Of a stretch of 64,000 bases of DNA, positions 62,313-64,000 are shown piece by piece. The notes beneath the pieces were generated by a model. That model saw nothing but the letters and a program-made list of their open reading frames with translations, was not told the DNA's origin and ran no database searches. This DNA is from JAGNRR01 sp965230665 (GTDB lineage Bacteria; Bacteroidota; Bacteroidia; Chitinophagales; Chitinophagaceae): assembly GCA_965230665.1 (NCBI GenBank), contig CBDDLM010000004.1, positions 1,860,001 through 1,924,000 of the forward strand, in the 5' to 3' direction. Position numbers and translations under genes: made by a program. Within the stretch, counting starts at the first letter, position 1, and each line of letters opens with the position of its first letter.

Positions 62313-64000
62313 ATGGAAAACGAACAGAAAAAGAATAATTCTAACCCTTTGTCCAATAAAAACTCAGGCTCGAATCCCAAAGGACCTAAGTTCAATATGT
62401 CTTGGATCTATTTAATTGCCTTTGCCGGAATCCTTGGGCTTTGGGCATTAGGTGGAGGAGGCCCTTTTAACTCAAGTGGAGAAAAGATATCTTTCCAAGA
62501 CTTCAGAAAGGATTATTTGGAAAAAGATTTGGTTGCCCGTCTACATGTGGTTAATCATGATCATGTAGAGGTGTACTTAACCAAGGAAAGCTTAAAAGAT
62601 GAAAAGCTAAAAAAGAAAGTAAGGGCTAATACAAAGGGGCCTCAATTTTCTTTTTCTATTGGTAGTGTAGAGCAATTTCAGAAGAATTATGATGAAGTTA
62701 TAAAAGACAATCCTGAATTACATGATATTGATGTTACTTATGACAATAACGAAGGTGCTTTTTTAAGTGGTATCCTTCAGTTCATTTTGCCTTTACTAAT
62801 AATCGTTGCTATTTGGATATTCTTGATGAGGAGAATGGGCGGTGGCGCTGGTGGTGGTGCTGGCGGTGGATTGTTCAGTATTGGAAAATCAAAGGCGCAG
62901 CTATTTGATAAAGGAACCAAGGTAAATGTAACCTTCAATGATGTAGCTGGTTTAGACGAAGCCAAAACTGAGGTTATGGAAATTGTAGATTTCCTAAAGC
63001 ATCCGAAAAAGTATACAGCATTGGGCGGAAAAATTCCTAAGGGATGCCTATTGGTAGGTCCTCCCGGAACGGGTAAAACATTATTGGCAAAAGCTATGGC
63101 CGGTGAAGCACAAGTACCATTCTATAGTATGAGTGGTAGTGACTTCGTAGAAATGTTTGTAGGAGTTGGTGCTAGTCGTGTGCGAGATCTTTTTAAGCAG
63201 GCTCGAGAAAAGTCTCCGTGCATAATTTTCATCGATGAGATTGACGCCATTGGTCGTGCTCGTGGTAAGAACCAAATGATGAGTAATGACGAAAGAGAGA
63301 ATACGTTGAATCAGCTCTTGGTTGAGATGGATGGTTTTAGCGGTGATAGTGGCATTATAGTAGTGGCTGCAACAAACCGCCCAGATGTGTTGGATACAGC
63401 CTTGTTACGTCCTGGTCGTTTTGATCGTCAGATTTCTATAGGAATTCCTGATCTTAAAGGAAGAGAAAAGATATTTAAAGTACACTTGAAAGGCTTAAAA
63501 ACTGATCCAGATTTAAATGTAGAAAAATTAGCTTCCCAAACACCTGGTTTTGCGGGTGCTGATATTGCCAATATTTGTAACGAAGCAGCGCTTATTGCAG
63601 CTCGTAATGGTAAGGACTCTATTAATCTTCAAGATTTTAATGATGCTATTGATCGTGTAATTGGAGGCCTAGAGAAGAAGAATAAAATCATATCACCAGA
63701 AGAGAAGAAGGTAATTGCTTATCATGAAGCGGGTCATGCCGTGAGTGGATGGTTTTTAGAGCATGCACACCCATTAGTAAAGGTTACCATTGTGCCTCGA
63801 GGTGAAGCAGCTTTAGGCTATGCGCAATATCTGCCTAAAGAAAAATATCTAACGCTTAAAGAAGAGCTAGAGGACCAAATGTGCATGACGCTAGGTGGAC
63901 GTGCTGTAGAGGAAATTGTGTTTGGCAGAATCTCTACAGGTGCATTAAGCGATTTACAACAAATTACTCGGATGGCTTATTCTATGGTAAGCATTTATGG
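62313..64000 (+). CDS. ftsH: ATP-dependent zinc metalloprotease FtsH, truncated by window end
   Basis: The first 562 residues of FtsH, the membrane-anchored AAA+ protease that degrades damaged membrane proteins and regulators. Two membrane spans at about 31-47 and 153-172 flank a periplasmic region. Walker A is GPPGTGKT (249-256), Walker B IIFIDEID, the second region of homology has NRPDVLDTALLRPGRFDRQI, and the zinc site is HEAGH at 471-475. The N-terminus starts with a polar Asn/Lys/Ser tail (KKNNSNPLSNKNSG) before the first span. The C-terminal part lies outside the window. A prohibitin, often an FtsH partner, is encoded at 16 kb. Confidence 0.95.
   Translation, partial: MENEQKKNNSNPLSNKNSGSNPKGPKFNMSWIYLIAFAGILGLWALGGGGPFNSSGEKISFQDFRKDYLEKDLVARLHVVNHDHVEVYLTKESLKDEKLKKKVRANTKGPQFSFSIGSVEQFQKNYDEVIKDNPELHDIDVTYDNNEGAFLSGILQFILPLLIIVAIWIFLMRRMGGGAGGGAGGGLFSIGKSKAQLFDKGTKVNVTFNDVAGLDEAKTEVMEIVDFLKHPKKYTALGGKIPKGCLLVGPPGTGKTLLAKAMAGEAQVPFYSMSGSDFVEMFVGVGASRVRDLFKQAREKSPCIIFIDEIDAIGRARGKNQMMSNDERENTLNQLLVEMDGFSGDSGIIVVAATNRPDVLDTALLRPGRFDRQISIGIPDLKGREKIFKVHLKGLKTDPDLNVEKLASQTPGFAGADIANICNEAALIAARNGKDSINLQDFNDAIDRVIGGLEKKNKIISPEEKKVIAYHEAGHAVSGWFLEHAHPLVKVTIVPRGEAALGYAQYLPKEKYLTLKEELEDQMCMTLGGRAVEEIVFGRISTGALSDLQQITRMAYSMVSIY

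Noticed and set aside
1..64000. CRISPR array, prophage, insertion sequence, rRNA
   Set aside because: No spaced direct repeats, transposase, integrase, phage structural gene or rRNA-like sequence was seen in the window.

Overview
This 64 kb window is a housekeeping-rich stretch of a low-GC (roughly 37%) Bacteroidota chromosome. The assignment rests on several type IX secretion (T9SS) cargo proteins with C-terminal Por-type sorting domains, a recurrent TAnnTTTG promoter element typical of the phylum, and family markers such as BatD/BatE, DUF4159, DUF4271, GWxTD and WbqC proteins. The order (Flavobacteriales versus Chitinophagales or Sphingobacteriales) cannot be settled from the window. No rRNA, tRNA, IS element, prophage or CRISPR array was found.

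Layout. 1-9.5 kb: the start of a lipoprotein, an XRE regulator with a membrane domain, typA, upp, then anmK, a GT-C-like membrane protein, rsmE, a DUF4159 protein and the iscU-iscA pair. 9.5-17.8 kb: a T9SS cargo gene, the p-aminobenzoate genes pabBC divergent from pabA, a three-gene cassette (YbjN-like protein, cytoplasmic HtrA-like protease with zinc ribbon and YbjN-like tail, prohibitin) and truB. 17.9-26.8 kb: three consecutive T9SS cargo genes, including a 1733-residue beta-propeller/beta-helix protein; one carries a 9-G homopolymer. 27-33 kb: efp, accB, accC, a lipoprotein, then dnaA and a Tat-exported metallophosphatase on the opposite strand, with a perfect DnaA box upstream of dnaA.

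33-46 kb: batD-batE, a SCO1 and TlpA-like redox pair, pyrD, two more GT-C-like membrane proteins, a class III aminotransferase, a 76-residue unknown protein behind a sigma-54 type promoter, a gamma-carbonic anhydrase-like protein, rsgA and phaB. 46-64 kb: fhs, another T9SS cargo gene, ywbE, a SulP transporter, a fatty acid desaturase, a LEA-like lipoprotein and GWxTD pair, wbqC, parC, DUF4271-hemD, an fkbM methyltransferase abutting a decayed T9SS cargo gene, a DUF937 protein with a calcium-loop motif, birA, rsfS and the start of ftsH.

Genes that work together include accB, accC and birA (biotinylated acetyl-CoA carboxylase), pabA/pabB/pabC with fhs (folate supply and one-carbon units), iscU/iscA (Fe-S assembly), SCO1/TlpA (periplasmic thiol and copper chemistry), and efp/typA/rsgA/rsfS/rsmE/truB (translation and ribosome assembly). 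The most notable signals are: an EF-P with Arg32 at the loop tip; histone-H1-like lysine-rich tails on BCCP and HemD; the YbjN/HtrA/prohibitin cassette; the sigma-54 promoter in front of a small unknown protein; the 9-G tract in a secreted protein; and the remnant T9SS sorting domain fused by TAATG to fkbM.
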